Source: Campylobacter concisus (GTDB lineage Bacteria; Campylobacterota; Campylobacteria; Campylobacterales; Campylobacteraceae). From it: a DNA stretch of 64,000 nucleotides. The position numbers and the translations under genes are program-made. The first letter of the stretch is position 1. Each line of letters begins with the position of its first letter. Location: NCBI RefSeq assembly GCF_002913715.1, contig NZ_PPCE01000010.1, forward strand, positions 1 through 64,000, given 5' to 3'. The notes beneath the pieces are model-generated. The model did no database searches. It saw nothing but the letters and a program-made list of their open reading frames with translations, and had not been told where the DNA came from. This document shows, piece by piece, positions 53,356 to 63,075 of this stretch.

Positions 53356-54387
53356 CTACTCTTCGTCCAAATTTATTTCAGGTAGTTTCTCTTCGGCAAA
53401 ACTCTTATCTTTTTTGGCAGCTGACGCAACCTCACTCGCTTTTTTTAAAAGCCCGTCAAGCCCTTGTCTTGCCAAACGCTCATTTAGCTGCTCTGGCGTA
53501 TCTTTTGTGCCGTCAAGATCACTAAAATCATCAAATTCTTCATCGTCTTCTTTTTGGATCTTTATCTCATAATCAAGCTTGCCATTAAGTCTAGCCAGCT
53601 CATCACTTATCGCAGTGCAAAAGACCTCAGTGTATCCTCTGTGAGCGCAGTTTTTGGCTAGAAATTCACTCATCACGTTTAGGTGATTTATATAGTCATC
53701 TTGCAAGATATTTGCCTGTAAAAGCTCAAATTTTAAAAAGAGCCAGTAGGTGTTAAGTACGTCGCTTTCGCAGTATTCGTTGATCTTATCAAGCTCACCT
53801 GCATAGTAGAGCTCAAGCACCTGATCACCGTGCACATCGTACTTGCCAGGTAAATTTAAGCTAGCGCAAAGTGTGTCAAGTTTTAGTCCTCTTACGCTTC
53901 CAAAATCGCTTATAAAATCAAGCAAATCAAGATGAAATTTGGGTGAATATCTAGCTCTATAGTTTTCCCATTTATTTTTATTTAGCTCTTTGTTTTCGCT
54001 CTCGTAATACGCCGCCGCGTTTAGGTTGTAGCGCATCGCACGCACCATTAGCATCGGTAGGTCAAAGCCACGGCCATTAAAGCTAACAAGCCTTGGGTTA
54101 TAATCATTTATAAATTTTAAAAATTTAGCGATGATCTCACACTCGTCTTTGCCCTCCATCGTGCTAACTTTTAAAAATTTGCCATACTCATCAGCCATAA
54201 CAGCAGAGATAGCCACGACTCTATGAAACATCACAGGCAAAAACTCACTACCACTGGCCTCTTTTTGCAGCGTCATCGCTTGCACGCTCACATCTTCATC
54301 GCTCCCATCAATGCCATAAATTTTTCTTATCAAATTTGCATCAGGTATCGTTTCACAGTCAAAGACACAGATGTAACTTTTCGCCAT
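53356..54387 (-). CDS. predicted 3'-5' exonuclease related to PolB proofreading domain
   Basis: The 343-aa product has the DEDD exonuclease motifs: ICVFDCETIPDANLIR (Asp and Glu of motif I), LVSFNGRGFDLPML (motif II), and YCESDVLNTYWLF (motif III). This fits the DNA_pol_B_exo2 family (PF10108). The last 90 residues are charged and of low complexity, with a DEEFDDFSDLD patch, and are not part of the nuclease core. It probably trims or repairs DNA, but no specific role is known. It is divergent from the LOS locus and convergent with the toxin locus. Confidence 0.85.
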   Translation of the reverse strand: MAKSYICVFDCETIPDANLIRKIYGIDGSDEDVSVQAMTLQKEASGSEFLPVMFHRVVAISAVMADEYGKFLKVSTMEGKDECEIIAKFLKFINDYNPRLVSFNGRGFDLPMLMVRAMRYNLNAAAYYESENKELNKNKWENYRARYSPKFHLDLLDFISDFGSVRGLKLDTLCASLNLPGKYDVHGDQVLELYYAGELDKINEYCESDVLNTYWLFLKFELLQANILQDDYINHLNVMSEFLAKNCAHRGYTEVFCTAISDELARLNGKLDYEIKIQKEDDEEFDDFSDLDGTKDTPEQLNERLARQGLDGLLKKASEVASAAKKDKSFAEEKLPEINLDEE

Positions 54388-54450
54388 TTTAGCCCTTTTT
54401 TAAGCATTTTTTTTTAAAATCATACCAAAAATTTATATCTAAAGTGATCA

Positions 54451-55425
54451 ATGCAAAACAAAAATCAACTAAAAATAGCCATCGTCAAACTCTCCGCTCT
54501 TGGGGATATCGTGCATGCAGCTATTGTGCTTCAGTTTATCAAAAAGCACTATCCAAATGCCCATATCACTTGGCTAGTTGATGCTCGTTTTGCAAGCCTT
54601 TTAAAAGATCATCCGCTTATCGACGAGCTAGTCGTTTTACCGCTTAAACAAAGCTTTAAACAAAGCTACAAGATACTAAAAACCCTTGGTAAATTTGACA
54701 AAGTGATCGATCTGCAAGGACTTTTTAAATCAGCCGTCGTAGCAAAAATAATAGGCAAGCAAACTTATGGCTTTAGCAGAGAGAGTGTCAAAGAAAAGAT
54801 CGCAGCCAGGCTTTACAAGCATAAATTTAAAATTGATTACAACGAAAATATAATCATTAGAAATTTATCGCTTGTAGCTTTTGCTCTAAATTTTAGCTTT
54901 GAAGCAAGTGAAATTTTAGAAAAAGTACCTTGCTTTGAAGCAAGTGAAATTTATAAAAACGAAAGTGGTAAAAAACGCGTTTTGATCGCTGCCTTTGCAA
55001 GCGAAGAGAGCAAAATTTATAACAAATTTAAAGATGTGATCAGGCTACTTGATGGATGCGAAATTTGCCTTTGCTACGGAAGTGAGAGCGAGAAAGTAAG
55101 GGCTGAGGCGATCATCTCAGGTACCTCGGCAAAGCTACTTGAAAAACTTAGCATAAAAGAGATGATAAGCTTCATTACAAGATGTGATTTAGTAATTGGC
55201 AACGATAGTGGCCTAACACACCTTGCTTGGGCGATGAATAGGCCTTCTATCACACTTTTTGGCAACCGTCCCAGCCACAGAAATGCTTACATCACGGATA
55301 AAAATTTAGTTATAGATATGGGCAAGCAAATAGATGCCAGAAGTATCGATAAAAACGACTTTTGCATAAGAGAAATTTTTCCAGAAACGATTGCAAATTT
55401 TGCAAAAAGGCTGCTAAATGGATAG
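54451..55425 (+). CDS. waaC: lipopolysaccharide heptosyltransferase I
   Basis: WaaC adds the first L-glycero-D-manno-heptose to Kdo of the lipid A-core at the inner membrane. The 324-aa GT9 product starts with KIAIVKLSALGDIVHAAIVL and has HITWLVDARFASLL, VIDLQGLFKSAV, and near the C-terminus the donor site VIGNDSGLTHLAWAM with RPSITLFG. It overlaps the acyltransferase gene by 8 bp. waaC at the head followed by htrB is the standard start of Campylobacter LOS loci. Confidence 0.92.
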   Translation: MQNKNQLKIAIVKLSALGDIVHAAIVLQFIKKHYPNAHITWLVDARFASLLKDHPLIDELVVLPLKQSFKQSYKILKTLGKFDKVIDLQGLFKSAVVAKIIGKQTYGFSRESVKEKIAARLYKHKFKIDYNENIIIRNLSLVAFALNFSFEASEILEKVPCFEASEIYKNESGKKRVLIAAFASEESKIYNKFKDVIRLLDGCEICLCYGSESEKVRAEAIISGTSAKLLEKLSIKEMISFITRCDLVIGNDSGLTHLAWAMNRPSITLFGNRPSHRNAYITDKNLVIDMGKQIDARSIDKNDFCIREIFPETIANFAKRLLNG

Positions 55426-56311
55426 GCTCTATCTGGCTAGCTTTTATACTTTAAAATTTTTTATATTTTTACTGCCTAGCTCACTTAGAGATTTACTTGC
55501 TAAATTTTTAGCGTTTGCGTTTATGAAACTTAAAAAAAAGAGATTTCATATCGTTATGACAAATTTAAATCTTGCATTTGGTGAGTCAAAAACCAAGGAA
55601 GAGAAGCTAGAGATCGCTAAAAAATGTTACTACAACTTTGCAAAATATCTTGGTATAAATTTTATCCTCAATCAAAACACGACAAAGCAAAAAGTGCTTG
55701 AAAAAGTTAGTTTTAAAAATGAGCATAATCTGCTTGAAGCGCTTAAGCTTGATCGTCCGATTATCGTGACGACCGCGCATTTTGGGCAGTGGGAGCTTTT
55801 TAGCTTAGCAATGGCTGCTCGTTTTGGTGCAGTCTCAGTACTTGGTAGAAAGCTTGATAGTGGCGTCATGAATGAAATTTTAAAGGCGAACAGATCGCAG
55901 TTTGACGTGGAGCTCATTGACAAAGATGGCGGTGCAAAAGATATTTTAAAAGCGCTAAAAGCTAGGCGAATAGTGGGAATTTTAGTCGATCAAAATACCG
56001 CTCCAAAAGATGGCATAAAGGTGAAATTTTTTGACAAGGATGTGCTTCACACACCAGCTGCAAGCGTGTTAGCTCAAAAAACAAACGCACTAATAATTAA
56101 TGCATTTATCTATCAAAAAGATGAAAATATAAGTGAAATTTGCTTTTCGCCAGCCATTGATATAAATAAATTTGACAAAGAAGAGGCGGTGCAAAAAGTA
56201 ACGCAAATGCAGTGCAGCGCGTGCGAAGAGGTGGTTAGAGCAAGGCCTGAGGAGTACTTTTGGTTTCACCAAAGATTTAAGAGATTTTACGAAAAAGAGT
56301 ATGAATGCTAA
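55418..56311 (+). CDS. htrB: lipid A biosynthesis lauroyl-type acyltransferase
   Basis: This is an inner-membrane late acyltransferase that adds a secondary acyl chain to lipid A. The 297-aa product has an N-terminal hydrophobic segment and the family core: VTTAHFGQWELFSLAM near residue 118 (the H-x4-E catalytic pair) followed by VLGRKLDSGVMNE and ILVDQNTAPKDG. EEYFWFHQRFK near the C-terminus is typical. Length is standard. It overlaps waaC by 8 bp and the GT2 gene by 7 bp. In C. jejuni the same gene is named htrB or waaM. Confidence 0.9.
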   Translation: MDRLYLASFYTLKFFIFLLPSSLRDLLAKFLAFAFMKLKKKRFHIVMTNLNLAFGESKTKEEKLEIAKKCYYNFAKYLGINFILNQNTTKQKVLEKVSFKNEHNLLEALKLDRPIIVTTAHFGQWELFSLAMAARFGAVSVLGRKLDSGVMNEILKANRSQFDVELIDKDGGAKDILKALKARRIVGILVDQNTAPKDGIKVKFFDKDVLHTPAASVLAQKTNALIINAFIYQKDENISEICFSPAIDINKFDKEEAVQKVTQMQCSACEEVVRARPEEYFWFHQRFKRFYEKEYEC

Positions 56312-57009
56312 GCGTTGTCATCTTAACTTTTAACAGCGAAAAATACCTAAAAGAGGTGTTAGATAGCGCTAAATTTGCTGATGAGGTCATCGTGGTTGAT
56401 AGCGGCTCAAAAGATAACACAAGGCAAATTTGTGATGGCTTTAGCAACGTGGAATTTCACGAGCAAGCTTGGCTTGGATTTGGCGCGCAAAAGCAAAAGG
56501 GTGTGGATCTAGCCAAAAACGAGTGGATCTTTGTGCTTGATAGTGATGAGGTGATCACGGATGAACTTAAAAACGAGATCATAGATACGCTAAAAGAGCC
56601 AAAATTTATGGCCTACAACGTAGCTAGGCTAAATTTTTTCTTTGGCAAAGCGATCAAAAATATGGGGCTCTATCCAGACTACACAGTGAGGCTTTTTAAC
56701 AAAAATTTTGCCAAATTTGATGGCAGAGCTGTGCATGAAAAGGTCGTTTTAAATGACGGCTCACAAAGGCTTGGCGCGCTTAAAAATCACTTCTTACACT
56801 ATGCATATGAGAGCATCGAGCAGTTTATAGCTAAGCAAAATCGCTACTCAAGCATGGGCGCAAAAAGAAATTTACTAAAGGCGCTTACAAGCCCAGCGTG
56901 GACATTTTTTAAGCTTTATGTGCTAAAAGGTGGCTTTAAAGAGGGCTTTGCCGGCTACATCATAGCTAGACTTTACGCTCAGTACACATTTTGGAAATAT
57001 ATAAAATGA
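56305..57009 (+). CDS. family 2 glycosyltransferase, LOS core
   Basis: The 234-aa product is a WaaE/KdtX-like GT2: LSVVILTFNSEKYLKEVL, DEVIVVDSGSKDNTR, LGFGAQKQKGVDLAKNEW, FVLDSDEVITDEL (metal site) and a later YPDYTVRLFNKNFAKFDG. Members add glucose to the inner core heptose; C. jejuni has a similar gene directly after htrB. The position supports the same role here, though donor identity is inferred. It overlaps the GT9 gene by 4 bp (ATGA). Confidence 0.87.
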   Translation: MLSVVILTFNSEKYLKEVLDSAKFADEVIVVDSGSKDNTRQICDGFSNVEFHEQAWLGFGAQKQKGVDLAKNEWIFVLDSDEVITDELKNEIIDTLKEPKFMAYNVARLNFFFGKAIKNMGLYPDYTVRLFNKNFAKFDGRAVHEKVVLNDGSQRLGALKNHFLHYAYESIEQFIAKQNRYSSMGAKRNLLKALTSPAWTFFKLYVLKGGFKEGFAGYIIARLYAQYTFWKYIK

Positions 57010-58067
57010 AAATACTTATAATTAAATTTAGGAACATCGGCGACGTGCTTTTGACTACGCCTCTTATTGAAAATTTGCACCACTACTACCCAGACGCGAC
57101 CATCGACTTTGCCTTAAACAAAGGCACAGAAGCGATGATAGAAGGAAATCCTTACATAAATAAAATTCACATTTACGATAGGCAAAGTGCAAATTCTGGC
57201 TTTTTTAAAAAGCTAATTACTGAAATAAAATTTATAAAAGCCATCAAAAAAGAAAAATACGATATGGCTGTGCAAACGACCACTGGAGACCGCGGCGTCA
57301 TAATCTCAAAGTATGCCAAGATCAAAAAGATAGTCGGCTTTTTAGGCAAGCACAAGGCGATAAACAAGCTTTTGAGCGTAAAGGCAAAATACTATGAAAA
57401 TTTCTCCCACACGGTTGATCTAAATTTAAATGCGCTAAGAGCTTTGGGCTTTGAGTCAGTGAGTAAAAAGGTGAGTGTATTTTCGGACGAGAGCGTGGAG
57501 CATCTAAATTTACCAAAACGCTTTGTGCATATGCATCTAACAAGCCGCTGGATGTTTAAATGTGCAAACGATGATAGCATGGCAGATCTCATTGACTACT
57601 GCGAAAATGAGCTTGGTGTAAAGGTCGTGCTAACAAGTGATAATAAAGAAAATGAACTTGAAAAGCTAGCAAGCGTACTAAAAATTTGCAAGAGTGAGCC
57701 CATAAATTTAGGTGGCAAGCTAAATTTGAAACAAACGATCACCCTATCAAAGCACTCAAGCCTTTTTATCGGTGTTGATACAGCTATCATGCACATTGCT
57801 GCAGCAAATGACGTGCCTGTGATCGCTTTTTTTGGTCCAAGCAATGCTTTTGAGTGGGGGCCTTGGGATAACTCACTCATGGAAAATGGCTACACAGCGC
57901 AAAATGGCATTCAAAGCATGGGCAAACATACTGTTTATCAAAAAGACTGGGACTTTGTGCCTTGCGATAAAGAGGGCATAGCAAAGCATGGCATAGAAAA
58001 GACCTTGATGGATTTTAGCGACGAAATGCCAAAGATAAAAGCCAAAATAAAAGAAATTTTAGGATAG
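57006..58067 (+). CDS. heptosyltransferase-family (GT9) LOS core enzyme
   Basis: The 353-aa product, starting at the ATG of MKILIIKFRNIGDVLLTTPL, is a GT9 protein like WaaQ/WaaF. It has DFALNKGTEAMIEGNPYI, VQTTTGDRGVIIS, HLTSRWMFK near the middle and the donor site LFIGVDTAIMHIAAANDVP with FFGPSNAFEWGPW. That last block is closest to WaaQ (heptosyltransferase III). An ATG five codons upstream lacks the family N-terminus. It is coupled to the GT2 gene through ATGA and lies 4 bp before the GT4 gene. Confidence 0.85.
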   Translation: MKILIIKFRNIGDVLLTTPLIENLHHYYPDATIDFALNKGTEAMIEGNPYINKIHIYDRQSANSGFFKKLITEIKFIKAIKKEKYDMAVQTTTGDRGVIISKYAKIKKIVGFLGKHKAINKLLSVKAKYYENFSHTVDLNLNALRALGFESVSKKVSVFSDESVEHLNLPKRFVHMHLTSRWMFKCANDDSMADLIDYCENELGVKVVLTSDNKENELEKLASVLKICKSEPINLGGKLNLKQTITLSKHSSLFIGVDTAIMHIAAANDVPVIAFFGPSNAFEWGPWDNSLMENGYTAQNGIQSMGKHTVYQKDWDFVPCDKEGIAKHGIEKTLMDFSDEMPKIKAKIKEILG

Positions 58068-58071
58068 GCAG

Positions 58072-59145
58072 ATGAATATTCTTCACACACAGACACTTTT
58101 TAACTGGGGTGGCGAGCAAAATAAGACGCTAAATGAGATGCGTTTTATGCGTGAGATGGGTCACAATGTCATACTTTTTTGTAACCCAAACTCTCAGATA
58201 GAAAGCATTGCAAAAAAAGAAGGCTTTAGTGTTATAGCACAAGAGATGAATAAGAAAAATTTTCATAAAAGCGTGCCAGCACTTTGCAAAGCGATAAGCT
58301 CAAACAAGATAGATATCGTAATCACACATGGCTCGACTGATAGCTGGGTTGGGGCAATTGCTGGGCTATTTTACAGAAGCAAAGGCGTTAAATTTTACAA
58401 GGAAAGGCATAATCTTTTTCCTATAAAAGGCTTCGTTTCAAAACTAATGCACAAAAGACTATTTAATAAAATTTTATACATCTCAGATAGTGTCAAAGAG
58501 TACCTGCTAAGCATCGGCGTTAGCAAAGATAGGCTCTTTTTTATGCCAAGCACGGTTGATGTTGAAAAGATTGATAGTATAAAAAGCACTTTTAGAGATG
58601 AGTTTCATGTCACAAAAGATGAGCTAGTCATCGGTACTTTCACCTCTCTTTACCGCAAAAAAGGAGTCTTTGACTTTGCAAATGCCGCAAAAGAAATTTT
58701 AAAGACAAAGGATGCGACTATTGTATTTTCTGGCAACATTAGCGACGGCACAAAAGAGCAGATCGCCTCTATGTTTGATGAAAAAGACAAGATCATCTTC
58801 ACTGGTTTTAGAAATGATGCGGCAAATGTTATAAAAAGCTTTGATATCTACGTATTTGCCTCGCACTCTGAGGGGCTTGGTACGGTATTGCTTGAAGCAA
58901 TGAGCTCAAAAGTACCTATCGTTGTCTATGACAACGCGCCGATGAACGTGCTAGTTAAAGATAAAGAGCGTGGACTTTGTGCTAAAAATTTAGATGAAAT
59001 TTCGCTAAAAGAGGGCATTTTGGAGCTGATAAATGAGCCTGAAAAAGCCAAAATTTACTCACAAAACGCCTTTAAATTTGTGGATGAGAACTTTAGCCAT
59101 AAGGCGCTAAAAGAAGCTATTAAAAATTTACTGGAGCAAAAATGA
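58072..59145 (+). CDS. family 4 glycosyltransferase, LOS core
   Basis: The 357-aa product has the GT4 layout: [20 protein letters not shown] at the start, [25 protein letters not shown], then in the C-terminal half [38 protein letters not shown] and [16 protein letters not shown], which contains the E-x7-E motif. The WGGEQ opening suggests a retaining enzyme that transfers a hexose or N-acetylhexosamine to the core. It overlaps the following deacetylase gene by 4 bp. Confidence 0.87.
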   Translation: MNILHTQTLFNWGGEQNKTLNEMRFMREMGHNVILFCNPNSQIESIAKKEGFSVIAQEMNKKNFHKSVPALCKAISSNKIDIVITHGSTDSWVGAIAGLFYRSKGVKFYKERHNLFPIKGFVSKLMHKRLFNKILYISDSVKEYLLSIGVSKDRLFFMPSTVDVEKIDSIKSTFRDEFHVTKDELVIGTFTSLYRKKGVFDFANAAKEILKTKDATIVFSGNISDGTKEQIASMFDEKDKIIFTGFRNDAANVIKSFDIYVFASHSEGLGTVLLEAMSSKVPIVVYDNAPMNVLVKDKERGLCAKNLDEISLKEGILELINEPEKAKIYSQNAFKFVDENFSHKALKEAIKNLLEQK

Positions 59146-59939
59146 ACTACCCAGTTTGTGTGCTAACGATGCACCACTGCAACAACAATGAAAACGACTT
59201 TGCCATAAGGCCTGAGCTATTTAAAAAAGCGCTTCTCATGGCGCTTGATGAGGGCTATAAATTTATAAATTATGCCCAGTTTAAAGATATCGTTGCTGGT
59301 AGGTCAAAAGCTCTCAAAAAGAGCATTTTGCTAACTTTTGATGATGGATATTTTGACAATTATAAATTTGCATTTCCTATCTTAAAAGAGCTAAATATCC
59401 CAGCCGTTTGCTTTTTGATAACAGATAAGATCAAGGATTTTAAAAGGCAGGATTATGATTTTTCGTTTAAAAAACACAAAGAGATTGACTACGACAAAGA
59501 TGCGGAGTATTTTTTAAATTTAGACGAGATCAGGCAGATGCAAGAGAGTGGCCTTTTTGAGTTTGATAGCCATACAGCGAGCCACTTTTCTTGCAAAAGT
59601 AACGATGAAGAAAAATTAAGAGAGGAATTTTCTAGCTCGCTGGCTAAGATAAAAGAGCTATTTCCTGAAAAACAAGAATTTGGCTTTTGCTTTCCAAAAG
59701 GGCACTTTAACGAGCTTTCACTAAAAGTTGTGAGAGAGTATTATGACTTTGCTTTTAGTGTGATAGATGGCGGATTTTGCGTAGGAGATGATAAATTTAA
59801 GATAAGACGTATTGATATCTCAAACAATGCAAAGAGCGAGAGTGATTACATTTTTAGAGTCAAAAAGAAGCTTTTTATCTATTCTACACCAGTGCTAGGA
59901 AATTTATATTCAAATTTTAGAAATAGAGGCTATAAATAA
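59142..59939 (+). CDS. NodB-type polysaccharide deacetylase, LOS locus copy 1
   Basis: The 265-aa product belongs to carbohydrate esterase family 4. Motif 1 is [10 protein letters not shown] (metal-binding Asp pair), motif 2 is [11 protein letters not shown] (two His), and [14 protein letters not shown] provides the motif 3 arginine-equivalent position. No signal peptide is visible, so it probably deacetylates a sugar in the cytoplasm on the lipid-linked core. It overlaps the GT4 gene by 4 bp. A paralogue lies at 61256-62026 on the other strand. Confidence 0.85.
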   Translation: MNYPVCVLTMHHCNNNENDFAIRPELFKKALLMALDEGYKFINYAQFKDIVAGRSKALKKSILLTFDDGYFDNYKFAFPILKELNIPAVCFLITDKIKDFKRQDYDFSFKKHKEIDYDKDAEYFLNLDEIRQMQESGLFEFDSHTASHFSCKSNDEEKLREEFSSSLAKIKELFPEKQEFGFCFPKGHFNELSLKVVREYYDFAFSVIDGGFCVGDDKFKIRRIDISNNAKSESDYIFRVKKKLFIYSTPVLGNLYSNFRNRGYK

Positions 59940-60460
59940 TGCTTGAAGCATTAAACGAGGCTTGCAAAGAAATTTTAAAAGATAAAAAACGAGCCTTAAT
60001 CGCTCTTACTGGGCTTCACGGCAGTGGCAAAAGCACACTTGGCAAAGAACTAAGGCGGAAAAGGTTTTGGAGACTTTAAACCGCATCAGATCGCTGTCAT
60101 AGACGATGGCGTAATGAGCGTAAACCTCTTTCTTATGCGCACGAGAGTAAAAATAAAGAGCGATCAAAAAGATGAGCTAAGACCATTTTAAATTTATCAT
60201 GCCATTTGTAAAGGTTGTGATCTACGCAAGTGCCAACCCTCTTGCACGCATCAGCAAATGCGATATACTTTGTGTTTTAAATGCTGATGAAGAAGCTCGA
60301 ATAGCCGGAATTTATAAGAGAAACTCCGGTGAAGATCCAGACAACACTCAAAAGCATATATACACAAATGAGCTTGATCTAGCAGGTCTTGAGTATAAAT
60401 TTAAATTAGAGTTAAAATCGCCAATAAAGCGAAATATTTATAAAATCACTGGAGTAAAAA
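59940..60460 (+). pseudogene. frameshifted P-loop kinase-like gene
   Basis: Directly after the deacetylase stop an ATG opens [13 protein letters not shown] with ALTGLHGSGKSTLGKEL, a Walker A motif of the kinase type, but the frame stops near 60077 (KRFWRL). A second frame continues as GFGDFKPHQIAVIDDGVMS and MRTRVKIKSDQKDEL and stops near 60190. A third frame from 60199 reads MPFVKVVIYASANPLARI, then DILCVLNADEEARIAGIYK and ends in the GT25 start. These pieces in order look like one kinase of about 170 residues broken by two frameshifts. None of the breaks is at a long homopolymer, so it looks dead and not phase-variable. Confidence 0.7.
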
Positions 60461-61246
60461 GTGAACTATCCTATCTATGTTATATCACTAAAAAGAGATG
60501 AAGAGCGTAGGCAAAATTTACAAAAACAATTTAACAGATATGATGAATTTAAAATAATAGACGCAGTTGATGCTAAAAATTTTAGCGTCAATGAGTACTA
60601 CAAAGCCATGATAGATTGCCTACTAAAATCATGCGACGAAAAGTATAAATTTAAAATACCACCATTAGTAGCAACTCCGGGTGAGCTAGCCTGCACAATG
60701 TCACATATAAAAGCCTATGAGGATTTTTTACAAAGCGACGCGGAATTTACTTTAATATTAGAGGATGATGTTATTGGAAATGACGAACTAATAAATGAAG
60801 CCTTTTTGCTATGCAAAGATATAGGTAGGTATAGTATTTTGATATGCGGTGTGCAAGATGGTTTAAATAGTAGGTTTCGTGCTTTTGGTAAAAAAATAAA
60901 AGAAAATTTATATCTTATCTCACCATACTCATATAGTAGTATTTATAGGACAGCAGCCTATATCTTAACAAGAAAAAGTGCAAAATCTCTACTTGATTTT
61001 TATAAAGATGGTCTTTATGGGGCCGATAAATGGGAGGCTATTTTAAGAAATACTGAACTTAAAATGTACTTTAGCAATATCTTTTCTCATCCAGACGAGC
61101 TTAACAACTCTACTTTAGAGATGCAAAGAAAGCAAAAAGAGAAGATAAATTCTCTTTTTAAAAAATATAATAAAAATTTTTCATACAAGGTTTCAAGATT
61201 CTACGAGAAGCATATAGCCAAAAATGAGAAAATTTTTACCAAATGA
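60461..61246 (+). CDS. family 25 glycosyltransferase (LOS biosynthesis)
   Basis: The 261-aa product is a GT25 (PF01755) enzyme: NYPIYVISLKRDEERRQNLQ at the start, IDAVDAKNFS, TPGELACTMSHIKAYEDF and LILEDDVIGND, with the last giving the E-D-D metal motif. Members add galactose or GalNAc to LOS cores. The start is a GTG at 60461 preceded by GGAGTAAAAA. It overlaps the broken kinase's third frame, and is the last plus-strand gene of the locus, converging with the second deacetylase. Confidence 0.86.
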   Translation: MNYPIYVISLKRDEERRQNLQKQFNRYDEFKIIDAVDAKNFSVNEYYKAMIDCLLKSCDEKYKFKIPPLVATPGELACTMSHIKAYEDFLQSDAEFTLILEDDVIGNDELINEAFLLCKDIGRYSILICGVQDGLNSRFRAFGKKIKENLYLISPYSYSSIYRTAAYILTRKSAKSLLDFYKDGLYGADKWEAILRNTELKMYFSNIFSHPDELNNSTLEMQRKQKEKINSLFKKYNKNFSYKVSRFYEKHIAKNEKIFTK

Positions 61247-61255
61247 TTTAAACCA

Positions 61256-62026
61256 CTAAGACCTTATAGCCGCGTAGATCGAGCCTAAAATATCATTTTG
61301 ATATATAAACATAGTCTTTTTTAGCCACTTTTCATCACGTTTTGTAACAATGCGCTTTATCTCTTCAAGATTGCCATCAGCTTTATTAATGCCACGTTTT
61401 GTAGTGAAAAACGCGTTGTAACCGTGCTTTTTAGCAGTGCTTAGATACTCTTCGTTATATTTGCCACGCGGCCAGCAAAGTGCGTCGTCATCAAAGCCAA
61501 AATTTTTCTTCATAAATTCACGGCAAAGGCCAAATTCCTCGTCCAGACTAAGCTGCCCAAAGTAGCCATCAAAATGTCCATGCGTATGCGAGTGAAAATA
61601 AAAGCATTCCCTCATCTTCTCGATCTGCTCTAAATTTAATATCACATCTTGCGGCCTACTTGGAGCAAGCCTCTTGCACTCGTTGTGATCGACATTTAAA
61701 AAGCTAGCAGGCCTCATCTCGTGTGCCTTTTGTGCCGCTTCTATCCAGCCAGTAATTATAAAAATATTTGCCTTTAGCCCAAATTCCTTCACAATAGGAT
61801 AGGCATAAATGTAGTTATCCATCCAACCATCATCAAATGTTATACAAACGCTCTTTTTTGGCACCTCGAGCTCGCCTTTTTTATAAGCGATAAACTCATT
61901 TATACTTAGCGTTTTATAGCCATTTTCAGCCAGAAATTTCATATGCGATCTAAACTCATCCACGCTACTAGCGATAAAGCCGCTCTTTTCAAGCACGTGG
62001 TGATACATCAAAACCGTTACGCTCAT
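61256..62026 (-). CDS. NodB-type polysaccharide deacetylase, LOS locus copy 2
   Basis: The 256-aa product is a carbohydrate esterase family 4 protein: VTVLMYHHVLEKSGF at the start, ITFDDGWMDNYIYAYPIV (motif 1), HSHTHGHFDGYFG (motif 2) and LCWPRGKYNEEYL (motif 3). It has no signal peptide. It resembles the other deacetylase at 59142-59939 in layout, but they differ too much to be a recent duplicate. It overlaps the GT4 gene upstream by 4 bp and probably acts on the same core glycan. Confidence 0.86.
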   Translation of the reverse strand: MSVTVLMYHHVLEKSGFIASSVDEFRSHMKFLAENGYKTLSINEFIAYKKGELEVPKKSVCITFDDGWMDNYIYAYPIVKEFGLKANIFIITGWIEAAQKAHEMRPASFLNVDHNECKRLAPSRPQDVILNLEQIEKMRECFYFHSHTHGHFDGYFGQLSLDEEFGLCREFMKKNFGFDDDALCWPRGKYNEEYLSTAKKHGYNAFFTTKRGINKADGNLEEIKRIVTKRDEKWLKKTMFIYQNDILGSIYAAIRS

Positions 62027-63072
62027 TTTACAAGTTCCATATATAAATTTTGTGTGTTTTCTATCATTTTTTCGATGCTAAATGTCTCTTTTACATACTC
62101 TCTGCCAAACTCGCCCATCTGTTTTCTTAAATTTTCATCCAAAATGAGCCTTTCAAGTACCTTTTTTAGCCCCTCTTTATCGCCATTTTGAAATAAAAAT
62201 CCACTCTTTCCGTCGCTTACTGCCTCGCCAAGACCACCCACGTCGCTTCCGATTGTAGCTAGCTTACACGAAGACGCCTCAAGCAGCGCCCCACCGATCG
62301 CCTCCATGTCTGAAGGTAGCACACAGATATCAAGTGAGCCCAAAAAATCACTCACATCGGTTCTATTGCCGAGCATAAAGATATTTTTTTTATCTTTTAT
62401 ATACTCTTTTAGATTCTCATTTTGAGGACCGTCACCTACGATAAAGAGAGCTGACTTTTCTAAATTTAGCTCATCAAATGCATCGATTAAGAGCTTATGA
62501 TTTTTAGCTGCCCTTAGCACTGCCACGATACAAACACCCACTACATCGTCACTTAGGCCAAATTCTTTTTTCATATTTATCTTAAATTCTGGTGTGTACT
62601 TTTGCGTATCAATGCCAGTGTAAATTTTTAGCACCTTCTCTTTTTTCACGCCTCTTTTGATAAGATCAGCGCAAACTGAGTCACACACGCCGACTACTTT
62701 TGTACTTAGATTATAAGGCAAAGGCGATGTTATGGGCAGCTGCAAATGCCTAGTGCGAACCACGCTAACGCCACAAATTTTGCCCACTATAGCGCCTATT
62801 GTGCCGTCTTTGCCCGAGTGAGTTGAGATGATTTTTATATTATTTTGCTTTACAAATTTGCAAATTTTTAAAATTTCAAAGATATTGAAAGACTTTTTGA
62901 GATTAAACTCAACGAATTCACACTCTATTTGCTTCTCAAAGCTTTTTGAGCCAGGATTTAGCCCATAAAAAACCTTAAATTTGCTCTTATCTAGTCCATT
63001 TATCACACGCTGTGTGCGGTGTTCCTGTCCACCAAATCCAAGAGAGCTTTCAAGCTCAAGTATATTTATCAT
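62023..63072 (-). CDS. family 4 glycosyltransferase
   Basis: The 349-aa GT4 product opens with NILELESSLGFGGQEHRTQRV (shown here as LGFGGQEHRTQRV), then STHSGKDGTIGAIVG and VRTRHLQLP. Its C-terminal half has VAVLRAAKNHKLLIDAFDEL, IFMLGNRTDVSDFLGSLDI and LPSDMEAIGGALLEAS, which holds the E-x7-E motif. It probably transfers a sugar to the LOS core or related glycan. It follows the truncated GT2 gene by 3 bp and overlaps the deacetylase gene by 4 bp. Confidence 0.87.
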   Translation of the reverse strand: MINILELESSLGFGGQEHRTQRVINGLDKSKFKVFYGLNPGSKSFEKQIECEFVEFNLKKSFNIFEILKICKFVKQNNIKIISTHSGKDGTIGAIVGKICGVSVVRTRHLQLPITSPLPYNLSTKVVGVCDSVCADLIKRGVKKEKVLKIYTGIDTQKYTPEFKINMKKEFGLSDDVVGVCIVAVLRAAKNHKLLIDAFDELNLEKSALFIVGDGPQNENLKEYIKDKKNIFMLGNRTDVSDFLGSLDICVLPSDMEAIGGALLEASSCKLATIGSDVGGLGEAVSDGKSGFLFQNGDKEGLKKVLERLILDENLRKQMGEFGREYVKETFSIEKMIENTQNLYMELVK

Positions 63073-63075
63073 CTT

